From NCBI RefSeq assembly GCF_041734735.1, contig NC_134887.1, positions 37,533,679-37,597,678 on the forward strand: a stretch of 64,000 bases of DNA, read 5' to 3'. The stretch is from Babylonia areolata. Taxonomy: Eukaryota; Mollusca; Gastropoda; Neogastropoda; Buccinidae. Made by a program: the position numbers and the translations under genes. This document shows, piece by piece, positions 32,680 through 44,058 of this stretch (position 1 is its first letter; every line of letters begins with the position of its first letter). Under the pieces are notes generated by a model. That model was not told the DNA's origin, made no database searches, and saw only the letters and a list, made by a program, of their open reading frames with translations.

Positions 32680-32995
32680 GTGGAACTTCACTATCATACA
32701 TTGGTAATACAATTCATTCATACTTACATTGATTGATAGATAACTTCACACTGTCATACAGTGGTAAAACAAGACATAAATACAGTGATTGGTAACTGTA
32801 AAGTAAAGCTCTGTAAAATTGATAATACAGTACACATACATTGATTCATAACTGTAAAGTAAAGCTCTATAGAATTGATAATACATACACTGATTGGTAA
32901 TAAATTATTGTAAAGTAAAATGCTGTATAGAATTGATAATACATTTACTGATTGATAATGAATTATTGTAAAGTAAAACTGCAGAAATGAAATTT
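32680..32995. repeat. Minisatellite abutting the exon 2 donor
   Basis: Four to six diverged copies of a roughly 55-60-bp AT-rich unit (actgtaaagtaaagctctgt; agaattgataatacat; attgattgataat) start about 5 nt after the donor. The exon sequence itself is not in the unit. Confidence 0.75.
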
Positions 32996-33239
32996 CAGAA
33001 CAAGTGGGTTTTTTTTTTTTAACTTCACTCTCTGCAAGACTTTTTTTCCCCCTCACTACCTCTTTTTACAAAAAAAAAAAAAAAAAAAAAAAAAATCCTG
33101 TTCTTTAAGAAAAATTATTATTATTCACATTACTTCTAATCGTTCCAGTGTAGTTTCTGTGAAGGACTGTACAGTCATACACTGGGGAGTTCACAGCATG
33201 AGTTGAATCTGTGTACCATGGCAGCTGAACACATGGTGC

Positions 33240-33900
33240 TCACAGTCTTTCACAGAAGATGACATTAGATTGTATGATAGTCAGTCGCGTCTGACTGGGA
33301 CCTTCAGAACAGCAGAGGAGGCAGGACCATCTGGGCTAGAATTTGATTACAGTGTCGACGGGCGCAATAGCCGAGTGGTTAAAGCGTTGGACTGTCAGTC
33401 TGAGGGTCCCGGGTTCGAATCACGGTGACAGTGCCTGGTGGGTAAAGGGTGGAGATTTTTACGATCTCCCAGGTCAACAAATGTGCAGACCTGCTAGTGC
33501 CTGAACCCCCTTCGTGTGTATATGCAAGCAGAAGATCAAATACGCACGTTAAAGATCCTGTAATCCATGTCAGCGTTCGGTGGGTTATGGAAACAAGAAC
33601 ATACCCAGCATGCACACCCCCGAAAACGGAGTATGGCTGCCTACATGGCGGGGTAAAAACGGTCATACACGTAAAAGCCCACTCGTGTCCATACGAGTGA
33701 ACGCGGAAGAAGAAGATGATTACAGTGTCGAGTGTCTTGCCCAAGTTACATCCCCACTCTCTTGGCCAGGAGGGTTTTAGGTCATCCGGCATTGGGATGG
33801 TTCCCCAAGGCCAAATGGTTTTGCAGCACGAAGAGCCACTCCTAGTTTGAGATTCATAGTCCTCCAGAAAAGACTAAGATGTAAATGAACTCCCATTGCA
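33240..33900 (-). repeat. R4 interspersed repeat, inverted, split by S1
   Basis: R4 parts at 33240-33356 and 33718-33900 are one element interrupted by the S1 copy at 33357-33717. Shared words are gcagaggaggcagga, cttgcccaagttacatcccc and actctcttggccagga. Confidence 0.8.
33357..33717 (+). repeat. S1 SINE, full length, with perfect target duplication
   Basis: Full S1 from gacgggcgcaatagccgagt to gaacgcggaagaagaag, short-tail subtype. The target word tgattacagtgtcga stands on both sides (about 33342-33356 and 33719-33733), the signature of LINE-driven retroposition. The host is an R4 copy. Confidence 0.95.
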
Positions 33901-34129
33901 GAGGAGACGCCGTTGATTAGCTATTTCATTAGATTTAACAAAAGAAGAAAAAAATGTCACAGGTGTACCAGTTGATAACACCAGTTGTCCAGCAAGTGAA
34001 GCTGCATAATATTGCTTCAGAATTCTGTTAATTTTGAAAAGAAAAACAACAAACAATAGAGAAACAGTGTTTTGATTGATGTTCATCTTAGCTTGACCAC
34101 CATGGTGCCAAAGCTTCAATAAAACTTTT

Positions 34130-34290
34130 CAAACTGTTCAGTCGTAGGTTCAGTTTTTTAGTCTTAGGTTCAGTTTTACTTCTGTAGTCCTAGGTTCAGT
34201 TTTACTTCTGTATTCCTAGGTAGAAGTAGTCCTAGGTTCAGTTTTACTTCTGTAGTCCTAGGTTCAGTTTTACTTCTGTAGTCCTGACCA
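34130..34290. repeat. 26-28-bp minisatellite, about five units
   Basis: Units are based on gtcctaggttcagttttact then tctgta, with one irregular join at about 34220. Confidence 0.9.
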
Positions 34291-34406
34291 AGTGAAAACA
34301 GCCCTTTGTTGTTTTTGCTGTTACTTTTCAATAAAAGTGGTGGTCATTGGGAAGTGTTGAATGAAATATTTTCAGGGAAAGAGGGCATTGCGATACGTCA
34401 GCTTAA

Positions 34407-34822
34407 CCCTTTCATTGCCAAGCCTGTTTTGCACTAGTAACAACTATTTGCCAAGTGATTTTTTTTTTTATGATGGAAGGTGTTAATAATGATGATAATG
34501 ATAACAACCATAGTGATAATAGCAATTATTATTGTGATAAAATAGCAAGCAAACCACTGAAAGAAAAAAATAGCAAGCAAATGATAAAAAAGTAATGATA
34601 AAAATAATTATAGTAGTAGTTTGCAAACTACTAAAAGAAAGTATATATAACTTATAATTTTATGAAAGGAAAATTAACACTTTATCCAATATGACAATTT
34701 TGTGTAGAATGGTTTTCTGTGAGGAAAATCCCTACAATAATGCAGACAGAAAAATGTGTCTTGGGACACTTTTTTGCTCACAGGAAGGGTGGGGAAGTTT
34801 CCACCCTGGGGCTCTGAAGAGT
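34407..34822. mobile_element. TTAA-flanked MITE-like element, diverged
   Basis: Flanked by TTAA (34403-34406 and 34823-34826). The left end is ccctttcattgccaagc and the right end is ggctctgaagagt. The ends match only loosely as inverted repeats. The inside is AT-rich with GATAAT-type runs. Probably piggyBac-related, by likeness to 7000-7448. Confidence 0.5.
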
Positions 34823-34829
34823 TTAATTG

Positions 34830-35115
34830 CCTTTAGCATGGCTAAATTTATTGCATAGGACTGAGTGCTGTTGGTGTATTTATCTTTCAGGTCTTAACAC
34901 ACGTCTGATATTGATCAGATTTGCTACAAAATGTGGGATATAGGAAGATTTAATTGAGTGAATAATGTATTATCTGCAGGAAAACTGTGGTACCAGATGA
35001 TAGTTCAGCGCTTGAAATATTCAAGTTTTGTGCTTTCAGATGCTTGTGAATTCATTCTGTAAATTGTCTGATGAGTTTGGGAACATCTGTTTATGTGCAT
35101 GTGTGTGTATTTGTA
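34830..35115 (+). other. Intron 2, unremarkable segment
   Basis: No repeat or gene recognised. Confidence 0.45.
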
Positions 35116-35119
35116 TTTC

Positions 35120-35375
35120 TTTTCATCACAACAGATTTCTCTGTGTGAAATTCGGGCTGCTCTCCCCAGGGAGAGCGCGTCGCTACACTACAGCGCCACC
35201 CATTTTTTTTTGTATTTTTTCCTGCGTGCAGTTTAATTTGTTTTTCCTATCGATGTGGATTTTTCTACAGAATTTTGCCAGGAACAACCCTTTTGTTGCC
35301 TTGGGTTCTTTTACGTGCGCTAAGTGCATGCTGGACACGGGACCTCGGTTTATCGTCTCATCCGAATGTGTGTGT
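35120..35375 (-). repeat. S3 SINE, inverted, young-looking
   Basis: The reverse complement has the full core and tail (ggatgagacgataaaccgag; gttgttcctggcaaaattct; ggtggcgctgtagtgtagcg; cacacagagaaatctgttg) with few differences from 28109-28440. Confidence 0.92.
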
Positions 35376-35789
35376 GCGTGTGTGGTCATGCGTGTGTTTG
35401 AAGGAGGATGATTACAAAAAATTCCAGCACCTTGAATGATTACTGGTGATACATTTTCAAGAAAACAGTTGATTCAAAGATTTTTTTTCCCCCCCAAAAA
35501 AAGGTGGATTTTGTTGCCTGAGTGTTGTACTTTGGTCCTTATTCTTTTCCTTTTTTTGTGTGTGTGTACACTGTGAGTGAAATCTTTGGAATGAGTAGGA
35601 AAGAAAGTTTAAAAAAAAAAAAAAAAAAAATGATGCAGTATTCCATGTCTTGTTCCTCTTTCTACATGCCATCTTGATGAGTTTGAAGTGGTTTTTTGTT
35701 TGTTTTTTAAGATATTGACCAAAAAAAAACCCAACAGCTTTTGGTATTCTGTGTACTTGCATGCACGTGCGCACACATATATCGACTCT

Positions 35790-37110
35790 ATCGGCTCTAC
35801 CGAGGAGCAAATGACTATATAGCACGTAGGGCTTAGACTCTGACCAAGGATATGTGCTATATGAATATGACAGAGGATAGGTGCTATATAAATATGACCA
35901 AGGATAGGCACTATTTGACAGGATAGTCACTATATAAGTATGACGGAGGATAGGCACTTTAGACGGAGGATAGGTGCCATATAAGTATGACCGAGGATAG
36001 GTGCTATATAAGTATGACGGAGGATAGATGCTATATAAGTATGACCGAGAATAGGCGCTGTGTGACAGGGTAGGTACTGTATAAGTATGACGAAGGATAG
36101 GCACTTTAGACGGAGGATAGGAGCTATATAAGTATGACTGAGGATAGGCGCTATGTGACAGGATAGGTACTATATAAGTATGACGGAGGATAGATGCTAT
36201 ATAAGTATGACCGAGAATAGGTGCTGTATAAGTATGACCGAGGATAGGCGCTGTGTGATGGGGTAGGTACTATATAAGTATGACGGAGGATAGGTGCTAT
36301 ATAAGTATGACTGAGAATAGGTGCTATATAAGTATGACCTAGGATAGGCGCTATGTGACTGAGGGTAGACGCTGTATAACAATGACCAAGGATAGGTGCT
36401 GTACAGGTATGACCAAGGATAAATGCTGTTTGACTGAGCGTAAACCTGACAAGATGGTGTGGAAAGCCTTGGCCAAAGGAATGATTCAGCGCTTATAGCT
36501 TTTAGAGGCGTTTGATTGGCTAAGAGCGGACCGGGCAAGACGGGTCATCTTTTCACTGTTAGCCACGCGAAATTTGGCCGAGCAGAGCAAACCGATAGGC
36601 CTAGTTTGCATCAGTTTGACATGGTAAGTATATGTATCACCAAACATGGAGTATAATACAAAAGGACTTAGGGTATGTGGCATATGACAGAAGGAAGGTG
36701 CTATGTATGACCTAGGATAGGAGCTGTATGAGGATAGACACTGGATGACAGAGGATAGATGCAGTATAAGTATGACAAAGGATAGGCACCATATACTATG
36801 ATCGAGATTAGGCACTGTTACTGAGGGTAGGCGCTGTAAGAACAAGGATATGTGCTTTGTAAGTATGACTGAGGATAGACACTGTATGACTGAAGATAGG
36901 CACTATATAAGCATGACAGAAGATAGTTGCCCTATAGTTATGATCAAGATTAGGCACTATGTAAGTTTGACTGAAGATATAGGTGCAAAGTATGACTAAG
37001 GATAGGCGCTGTATGACTAAGGATTGGCACTATAAAAGTATGAACGAGGATAGGCACTATGTAAGTATGACCTAGGCTAGGCACTGCATGAGTATGACCG
37101 AGGATAGGCG
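35790..37110. repeat. 27-bp satellite expanded from an R5 tail
   Basis: The left edge is an R5 copy (gcaaatgactatatagcacg; gggcttagactctgacc). Its final segment gaccgaggataggtgctata plus taagtat is then repeated some 35-40 times with heavy divergence to about 37110, with an R7 copy at 36490-36665 interrupting it. Frames rich in YSTYPRSYL on the minus strand are the repeat translated. The array ends about 300 bp before exon 3. Confidence 0.9.
36490..36665 (+). repeat. R7 repeat inside the 27-bp satellite
   Basis: Contains gagcaaaccgataggcctag followed by tttgcatcagtttgacatgg and on to atggagtataatacaaaa. Matches 19680-19775, and inverted 18670-18800. It is the longest R7 copy. Confidence 0.7.
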
Positions 37111-37134
37111 GTAAATGTGTCAATTACAACCAAA

Positions 37135-37320
37135 CATTTTTTTAAATGACAATGATTGATTCAGTATATTATCCTCAACAGCCTGGTTGCGCAGCGTAAG
37201 TATGACACAGGATAGGCACTTAATAAGTGTCAATAACTGAATAAGAATTAAAAAAAAAATTCTAATGACAGTGATTGATTCAGTATGATATCCTCAACAG
37301 CCTGGTTGCGCAATATATAA
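37135..37320 (+). repeat. Two extra copies of the exon 3 acceptor region
   Basis: The blocks gattgattcagtatattatc / ctcaacagcctggttgcgca (about 37148-37192) and gattgattcagtatgatatc / ctcaacagcctggttgcgca (about 37271-37314) resemble the real acceptor region ggttgattccatgcgatttg / ctcagtgggctggtgaacg (37389-37429). The period is about 122 bp. The copies contain a cag where the true exon begins. Confidence 0.6.
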
Positions 37321-37413
37321 GTATGAACGAGGGTGGACGCTGAATAAGTGTCCGTAACAATTGAGAAGAATTAAAATATATGATAATTGGTTGATTCCAT
37401 GCGATTTGCTCAG

Positions 37414-37525
37414 TGGGCTGGTGAACGTGAAGAACGAGCTGCCGGAGCGCAGGGCAGAGGGCAGCATGGGGGATGGAGAGGCTGAGGGGGACATCGCCTT
37501 CATGGGCTGCACCGTGGAGAAACAG
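37414..37525 (+). CDS. Zinc-finger gene, exon 3
   Basis: The acceptor is gatttgctcag and the donor is gaaacag|gtgaga. It joins exon 2 through a split Gly codon and encodes GLVNVKNELPERRAEGSMGD then GEAEGDIAFMGCTVEKQ, ending in phase 0 at residue 95. The segment is acidic and probably disordered; VNVKNELPE resembles a sumoylation-type psi-K-x-E context (VKNE). No known domain. Its 3' end is the seed of the long tandem array that follows. Confidence 0.8.
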
Positions 37526-37552
37526 GTGAGACATCACGGATCCACTTCATGA

Positions 37553-38652
37553 GTGTGTCGTACCTTGACTAGTGGAGAAACAGTGTGTCGTACCTTGAAT
37601 GTTAGACTAGTGGAGAAACAGTGTGTCGTAACTTGAATGTTAGACTAGTGGAGAAACAGTGTCTTTACTTGAATGTTAGACGAGTGGAGAAACAGTGTGT
37701 CTTTACTTGAATGTTAGACTAGTGGAGAAACAGTGTGTCTTTACTTGAATGTTAGACTAGTGGAGAAACAGTGTGTCTTTACTTGAATGTTAGACTAGTG
37801 GAGAAACAGTGTGTCTTTGCTTGAATGTTAGACTAGTGGAGAAACAGTGTCTTTACTTGAATGTTAGACGAGTGGAGAAACAGTGTGTCTTTACTTGAAT
37901 GTTAGAATAATGGAGAAACTGTGTGGTAACTTGAATGTTAGTTTAGTGGAGAAACAGTTTGTCATAACTTGAATGTTAGACTAGTGGAGAAACAGCGTGT
38001 CTTTACTTGAATGTTAGACTAGTGGAGAAACAGCGTGTCTTTACTTGAATGTTAGACTAGTGGAGAAACAGTGTGTCTTTGCTTGAATGTTAGATGAGTG
38101 GAGAAACAGTGTGTCTTTACTTGAATGTTAGACGAGTGGAGAAACAGTGTGTCTTTACTTGAATGTTAGAATAATGGAGAAACTGTGTGGTAACTTGAAT
38201 GTTAGTTTAGTGGAGAAACAGTTTGTCATAACTTGAATGTTAGACTAGTGGAGAAACAGTGTGTCTTTGCTTGCATGTTAGACTAGTGGAGAAACAGTGT
38301 GTCTTTACTTGAATGTTAGACTAGTGGAGAAACAGTGTGGTAACTTGAATGTTAGACTAGTGGAGAAACAGTGTGTTGCAACTTGAATGTTAGACTAGTG
38401 GAGAAACAGTGTGTCTTTACTTGAATGTTAGACTAGTGGAGAAACAGTGTGTCGTAACTTGAATGTTAGACTAGTGGAGAAACAGTGTGTCGTAACTTGA
38501 ATGTTAGACTAGTGGAGAAACAGTGTGTCTTTGCTTGAATGTTAGACTAGTTGAGGAACAGTTTGTCATAACTTGAATGTTAGACTAGTTGAGAAACAGT
38601 TTGTCATAACTTGAATGTTAGACTAGTGGAGAAACAGTGTGTCGTAACTTGA
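37553..38652. repeat. 38-bp minisatellite carrying the exon 3 end, about 29 units
   Basis: The unit is gtggagaaacagtgtgtctt then tacttgaatgttagacta. The first 12 nt, gtggagaaacag, equal the last 12 nt of exon 3 (codons for VEKQ). In the array the donor GT is displaced (cagtgtgtc), so the copies are not exact donors. A higher-order repeat of about 290 bp is visible: the block around ataatggagaaactgtgtgg recurs at 37908 and 38171. Confidence 0.93.
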
Positions 38653-38659
38653 ATGGTAT

Positions 38660-39515
38660 AATTATGATTAAGCTCTGAAAAAAAAAAAGTTTCACTTTTC
38701 GGGTGATTCTGGATTTGTCAGATTCAGTTTGAAGCAAAATTAAGTGTGTGCAGGACAGACAAAGTGCTTTGCCTCCTGAATTTAAGTGCTGCTGACATTA
38801 CGACAGTTTGTCACTGATGTCTGTCAAAACATTATTGCAACTTGTTTTTTATCATCCAAGTGCATGTTGCATGATCACATGTGTTAATGACGACCTCGAC
38901 ACATATAAACCAGTGGATCTTAATGTCAACACGTGTCAGTCCAAACAGAGCACAATGCTCACTGTCTGCAGCTGCAGACAAATGTCTGCGTGCGCACAGG
39001 AAAGTTTATTCAGGAAACCCCTTTCTTAAATTAGAATAAAGATGTTGTCGAGAACTGATTGTGAGAAGTCCAGTCATCAGTTGTCAGACTTTCCCATCTG
39101 GCTTATGAATACTCCGTTTGCTGCAGCAGAAGTATTGATGTTCAAAGTCCAGATTTGCTTTATGCCCGATATATTCAAATCAGTCCCCATGAATTGGACT
39201 CTAGGGCTTGAAATACCCACCCATCTGATTGTCTGGGATATTTAAAGCTTGTGGACACATGGAGCTGCGCTCTCCATTTGTCCATAGGGCCACCAATTTT
39301 TGACTGTCGGTGAAACGGAGACTGGTTAAGTCGGCTTAGTGCAGACCAATGGCACATCCCTCCTCCCCACTTCACTGAACACTTCCACTCCACCCTGTTT
39401 TTTGTATATAATTTTTTTTCTTCTGATACATGCTACTTATGTGATGGATCATGTCTTCAAGGCTGTTGTTGCATTAACAGTAGTTATTTCTATTATTCGT
39501 TTCTTTCCTTGACGA
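38660..39515 (+). other. Intron 3, unique segment
   Basis: No repeat or gene recognised; ordinary AT-rich sequence. Confidence 0.45.
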
Positions 39516-39524
39516 GGGTGAGTT

Positions 39525-39845
39525 TGGGTGCAGTAGTTGAATGGTTAGAGCACTGGAATTCTCAGCCAAGTCTCTTTAGTTCGATTCCAGGTTTCAGCAC
39601 ACCTTGTGGGTGAAAGGTGGAGATTTTCCCAGGTCAGTGTATATGCAGACCTGTTAAAGCCTTAACCCCTTTCGTGTGTACGCGCATGCAGAACATCAAA
39701 TACGTATGTTAAAGATCCTGTAGTCCATGTCATTGTTCAGTGAGATATGGAAACAACATACCCAGCATGCATACCCCCGAACACGTAGCATGGCTGATTA
39801 TGTGGTGGGGTAAAATAAGCAAATGGATATACACTTAAAAAGTTA
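39525..39845 (+). repeat. S1 SINE, old and diverged
   Basis: S1 can be followed from gggtgcagtagttgaatggt through gtgggtgaaaggtggagatt and ttaaagatcctgtagtccat to acacttaaaaag. It has many changes and small deletions, so it is clearly older than the other full copies. Confidence 0.85.
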
Positions 39846-39884
39846 CATGTCTGTGTTAGTGTGTGTGTGTCTGGATAGTGCAGG

Positions 39885-40020
39885 AAACAAATGATGAGCG
39901 CCCAAAGACAGCTGTCAGTCAGCTCTACCCAGGAAGGCAGCCTGTTGTGCAAATGACTCTTTGTTCAGAGCTTAGAGCTTGATCTCTGACCGAGGATAGG
40001 TGCTGTAAAGTATGCATATC
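39885..40020 (-). repeat. R5 repeat, inverted
   Basis: Contains aaatgatgagcgcccaaag, agctctacccaggaaggcag and tgaccgaggataggtgctgt. It is the reverse of the 47320-47440 copy and shows the source sequence of the 27-bp satellite in single copy. Confidence 0.8.
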
Positions 40021-40024
40021 ATCA

Positions 40025-40800
40025 TCATCAAGTAGAAATTGGGGGGGTGGGGGGGGAACAGGTAAAGTTTTTGTCGCCTTGTCCACAGGAAAACAAACTT
40101 GTAATTACTAGCCTTGGTACATAGTGATTACCCCTGCCAGGGGCTATTTCAATTATGAATAGTATCCCCATCTTCCGGAAAATCTGTGCAAGAAATTTCC
40201 TCTTTCCATCGCTCGCATGAGTCTTGAATGCGTTGATTCCCTTGTTCTGCATTTTTTCTTAATTTTATATATATTTTTTATAGCATTCCTTCTTATCATT
40301 TGAATTAGTAATGTCGAAAACCTGTTTTCAGACCTTTGTTTGTTTGTTTGTTTAATATTTATGTGTGTGTGTAAAATAGCTAACATTTTAAGTGAAGATT
40401 CTGTCATCTCATTGTATGTTTCGAGGTTTCTTTTCTGTGTGTGTGTGTGTGTGAATGTTTTTTTTAAAGTGACTGGCAAGTAACTGTGTAATAATGTGAA
40501 CTTAAAAAATCCCTCTTTGTGTCCATGATATATTTTATGTATTATATATATTATATATGTGTGTGTGTGTGTGTGTTCATGTTAACACATGCATCAAGAT
40601 GCGTACTCACATTTGGGTAGACGAATAGCAAACAGTTTCTGTGCCTCTTTCTGTCTCTATATTTATACACATAGCAGGAAAGAATACACTGATAAATAAT
40701 CAGACAGAAACCAGTTGTCTTAAAAAAACAAAAACAAAAACACAGTCAATATGGTTTGATCATCAACACTGATTTACTCAGCCGTACTCAGTTTACAATC
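40025..40800 (+). other. Intron 3, low-complexity segment
   Basis: TG and TA runs (40360-40380, 40435-40455, 40530-40578). No gene seen. Confidence 0.5.
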
Positions 40801-40804
40801 ATAC

Positions 40805-41480
40805 TTTACCATGCACATTTCCCAGTTGTGTTGTACTAGACACAACTTCCAGTATTCCAATTTCCTGGCCTCATTGTTCTTTCATTACAATTTCCATTGT
40901 GTTTTGATCTTCTATACTGATACTGTATCATATAGTTCCAGTCAAACTACACTACACACACTTCCCAATCAAACCAAATTTCCAACCATACCCTACCACA
41001 CACACACTCACCAAGTCACCGTGGACGTTTATATATACTACATACAGATTCTAATCTTACCAAATTCCAGCCATACCATTCCACACACAGACCAAGTCAC
41101 CTTGGAAATTTATATATACTGTTGTACACACAGTTTCCAGTGGTACCAAATTTCCAGCCACACACTCGCCAAATCACCAAGGAAAATTATATATATTATG
41201 CTACACAGTTTCCAGTCCTACTGAATTTCCAACCATACCATTCCACACACACACCAAGTCACCATGGAAATTTTTTTATATATATATATGTATCTGGTAT
41301 ACTACACACAATTTCCAATCGTACTGAATTTCCAACCGTACCCTACCACACTCACACTCACCAAGTCACCATGGAAATTTATATACACAACACACAGTTT
41401 CCAATCCTAATAAATTTCCAACCATACCCTACCACACACACACACACACATGCTCACCAAATCACCATGGAAATTCCCAT
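40805..41480. repeat. Minisatellite abutting the exon 4 acceptor
   Basis: Six to seven diverged units of about 85-105 bp, with key words tttccaaccataccctacca, accaagtcaccatggaaatt and tacacacagtttccag. The last unit stops about 20 nt before exon 4. A (CA)n grows inside at 41437-41450. The frame that runs from here into exon 4 is fortuitous. Confidence 0.85.
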
Positions 41481-41498
41481 CACTGTGTTTGGCTGCAG

Positions 41499-41754
41499 GA
41501 GAAGAGAGACAACCCCTCAGCCTCCACCACCACCACCACCACCAGCAGTGTGGGCGCCAACGCCACAAGCCTGCTGTCGTCGCTGGCCTCGCTGGGCACC
41601 CAGGGCACCATGTCCGACCCGGTTCTGGCCTTCCAGTCCCTCCTGGCCCTCTATCGCCGTGACGACAACACGGCAGCCAGCCGCCGCAAGGCCATGCCCA
41701 AGCGTATCCTTCCTAGCAACTACAACCCCACGCCGTGTGTCACCAAGCCGGAAG
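41499..41754 (+). CDS. Zinc-finger gene, exon 4
   Basis: The acceptor is tttggctgcag and the donor is ccggaag|gtatgg. It encodes EKRDNPSAS, six Thr from a short ACC run, SSVGANATSLLSSLASLGTQ, GTMSDPVLAFQSLLALYRRD, DNTAASRRKAMPKRILPSNY and NPTPCVTKPE, ending in phase 1. The SDPVLAFQSLLALYRR part is hydrophobic and helix-forming, while RRKAMPKR could serve as a nuclear localisation signal; both are inferences. The ACC run could vary in length between individuals. The last 35 nt are copied eight times into the following intron. Confidence 0.82.
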
Positions 41755-42850
41755 GTATGGAGAGTGTGGGTGGGACGGGTGGGTGTTTGTATGGTGGAGG
41801 TAGGTGGGAAAGGGGGGGGGGGGGGGGGGTTTCCTCTGAGCAACTAAACCCAACGCCTTTACGTGACCAAGCTGGAAGGGGGGGGTGGGGGGGGGGTCTT
41901 CTGAGCAGCAACCCCACGCCCTGCGTGACCAAGCCGCAAGGTATGGAGAGTGCGGGTGGGACGGGGGGGTGTTTGTATGGTGGAGGTAGGTGGGAAAGGG
42001 AGGGGTGGGGGGGTCCAGGGGGGGTTTCCTCTGAGCAGCTAAACCCAACGCCTTTACGTGACCAAGCTGGAAGGTAGTGGGAGTGGGGTAGGTGGGTGTT
42101 GTTTGTGGGGTGGTGGTGGGAAAGAGGTTGGCTTGTAGAAGAGGTGGTGGCTGGGGGGGGTGGGGGGGGGGTGTTCTTCTGAGCAGCAACCCCACGCCCT
42201 GCGTGACCAAGCCGCAAGGTATGGAGAGTGGGGGTGGGTTGGGCGTTGTTTGTGGGGTGGAGGTGGGAAAGAGGTTGGCTTGTAGAAGAGTTGGGGTGGG
42301 GGGGTGTTCTGTCTGAGCAACTATGACCCCACGCCTTCATGTGACCAAGTCGGAAGGTAGAGAGTGGAAGGGGTGGATGTTGGTGTTTGTGGGGTAGATA
42401 TTGAAGAGTTTGGGTTATAGAAGGTGGGGGGGTGGGGGGGCAGGGGGTTCCAAACAAATAACAACCCTACGTCTTGCATGACCAAGCCAGAAGGTATGGA
42501 GAGTAGGGAGTACCTGGGGCGTTTGAGTGGAGTTGAGTCAGGAATAGGTTGGGTCTTATGAAGGGGAGTGGGGGGGGGAGGTTAGGGTGGGTGTTGTTCT
42601 ATCTGAGCAACTACAACCCCACCCTCCTTGCCAGACCCAAGTCAGAACGTATGGAGAGTGGAGTCAGCCGGGGTGGGGGTGGAGGGTGGGGTGTAGCGAG
42701 GAGTGGAGACTGGTAAGAGATCGGGTTGTAGAAGGGATGAAAGGGGGTGGATGCGTGGTGGGAATGTTGTTCTGTAAGAGCAGCGACAACCCCGCCTCTT
42801 TGCCTGACCAAGCCGGAGAGATGGAGGGTGGAAGTGGTGTGAATGAAGTT
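41755..42850. repeat. Tandem array of the exon 4 donor, eight extra copies
   Basis: Copies of the exon 4 tail (key word caaccccacg, gtgaccaagccg, aag|gtatggagag) begin near 41841, 41899, 42027, 42176, 42315, 42455, 42603 and 42780. Most keep an aag|gtatgg or aag|gta donor in place. They alternate with G-rich spacers (gtgggtgggacgg type). Divergence grows with distance from the exon. Proline-rich frames on the minus strand are the array translated. Confidence 0.9.
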
Positions 42851-43172
42851 AAAATGGGAAGGGGTGATGCAAGGAAATCTTGCATGCTGGAGTGGTGTAT
42901 AAAAATACAGAATTCGTTGAATAAAAAGACTAAGATATACCAAATAGAATTAAAAAACAAAACAAAAACATGCTGGCATCCTTTGAAGTCTGTCCTTGCT
43001 TTTCAGTTCATTATTTCAAAAATCTTCAGGGGACTGGAAGGCAGACTTGTGCAGAAGACAAATGGTTGGAATGACGTCGAACTGTGTCATATGTGGTTAC
43101 TTCACAGAGGGCTGTGGACAAAGCTGTTTGTATACACGAACTTTTAACTTCAAACTTTTTGGGCAGGGTTTA

Positions 43173-43529
43173 GACGGGTGCAATAGCCGAGTGGTTAAAG
43201 CGTTGGACTGTCAATCTGAGGGTCCCGGGTTCGAATCACGGTGACAGCGCCTGGTGGGTAAAGGGTGGAGATTTTTACGATCTCCAAGGTCAACATATGT
43301 GCAGACCTGCTAGTGCCTGAACCCCCTTCGTATGTATATGCAAGCAGAAGATCAAATACGCACGTTAAAGATCCTGTAATCCATGTCGGCGTTCGGTGGG
43401 TTATGGAAACAAGAACATACCCAGCATGCACACCCCTGAAAACGGAGTATGTCTGCCTACATGGCGGGGTAAAAACGGTCATACACGTAAAAGCCCACTC
43501 GTGTGCATACGAGTGAACGCAGAAGAAGA
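43173..43529 (+). repeat. S1 SINE, full length, with target duplication
   Basis: Full short-tail S1. The target word gggcagggttta stands on both sides (about 43161-43172 and 43534-43545), with a short G run at the 3' join. Confidence 0.93.
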
Positions 43530-43810
43530 AGGGGGGCAGGGTTTATTTCCTGGGCTGTTTCAAAGCAGTTGGGTTCCAGAAGGGAAAAACCCCGATGTTT
43601 TTAATAAAAATTGTTTTGTTTTTTTCATTTATGACTGATTTGAATTCCCAGTGATTTGTTTGGCGGGGTTGCCATGATGAACTTGTTAAGTCTGAGAGCC
43701 ACAAGTAAATCCACTTCAAGGAAAGGGAGTGAAGCTGAAGGTAAGGGGAATAATGTGTGTAGGGAGAGAGGAGGTGCAAGGGGAAAAGAGTGGACTGAGA
43801 GGTATTTTAA

Positions 43811-44058
43811 CCCCTTGAATGCCCCAGGACAGAAATTTCCACTCCCTTCATGAGAGAAAAAAAAGTGCCCCAGGATGGAAATACCCGTCTGTGTCATTGT
43901 AGGAATTTTCATATCAGAAACTCATTAAATTCATGTGAAATTGTCATTGTTGATAGTGTTAGTTTTCCTTATACAAAAAAAGGATAGGGTATATAGACTT
44001 CTTTTGGGTAAATTAGCCTCTGGACATCCCTTGACAAATAGGCCTGGAACTGAAAGGG
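43811..44058. mobile_element. TTAA-flanked MITE-like element
   Basis: TTAA on both sides (43807-43810 and 44059-44062). Ends are ccccttgaatgccccagg and cctggaactgaaaggg, which are imperfect inverted repeats. 248 bp, no coding. Likely piggyBac-related. Confidence 0.65.

Noticed and set aside
35457-36845. Minus-strand frames rich in Tyr, Ser and Pro (up to 215 codons)
   Set aside because: Translated 27-bp satellite, with no start context or splice support.
37553-38652. CRISPR-like array
   Set aside because: The units are near-identical along their whole length with no unique spacers, and the setting is an animal intron.
41122-41847. 241-codon frame across the exon 4 acceptor
   Set aside because: It includes the upstream minisatellite and a shifted reading of exon 4; the spliced frame is the one that joins exons 3 and 5 in phase.
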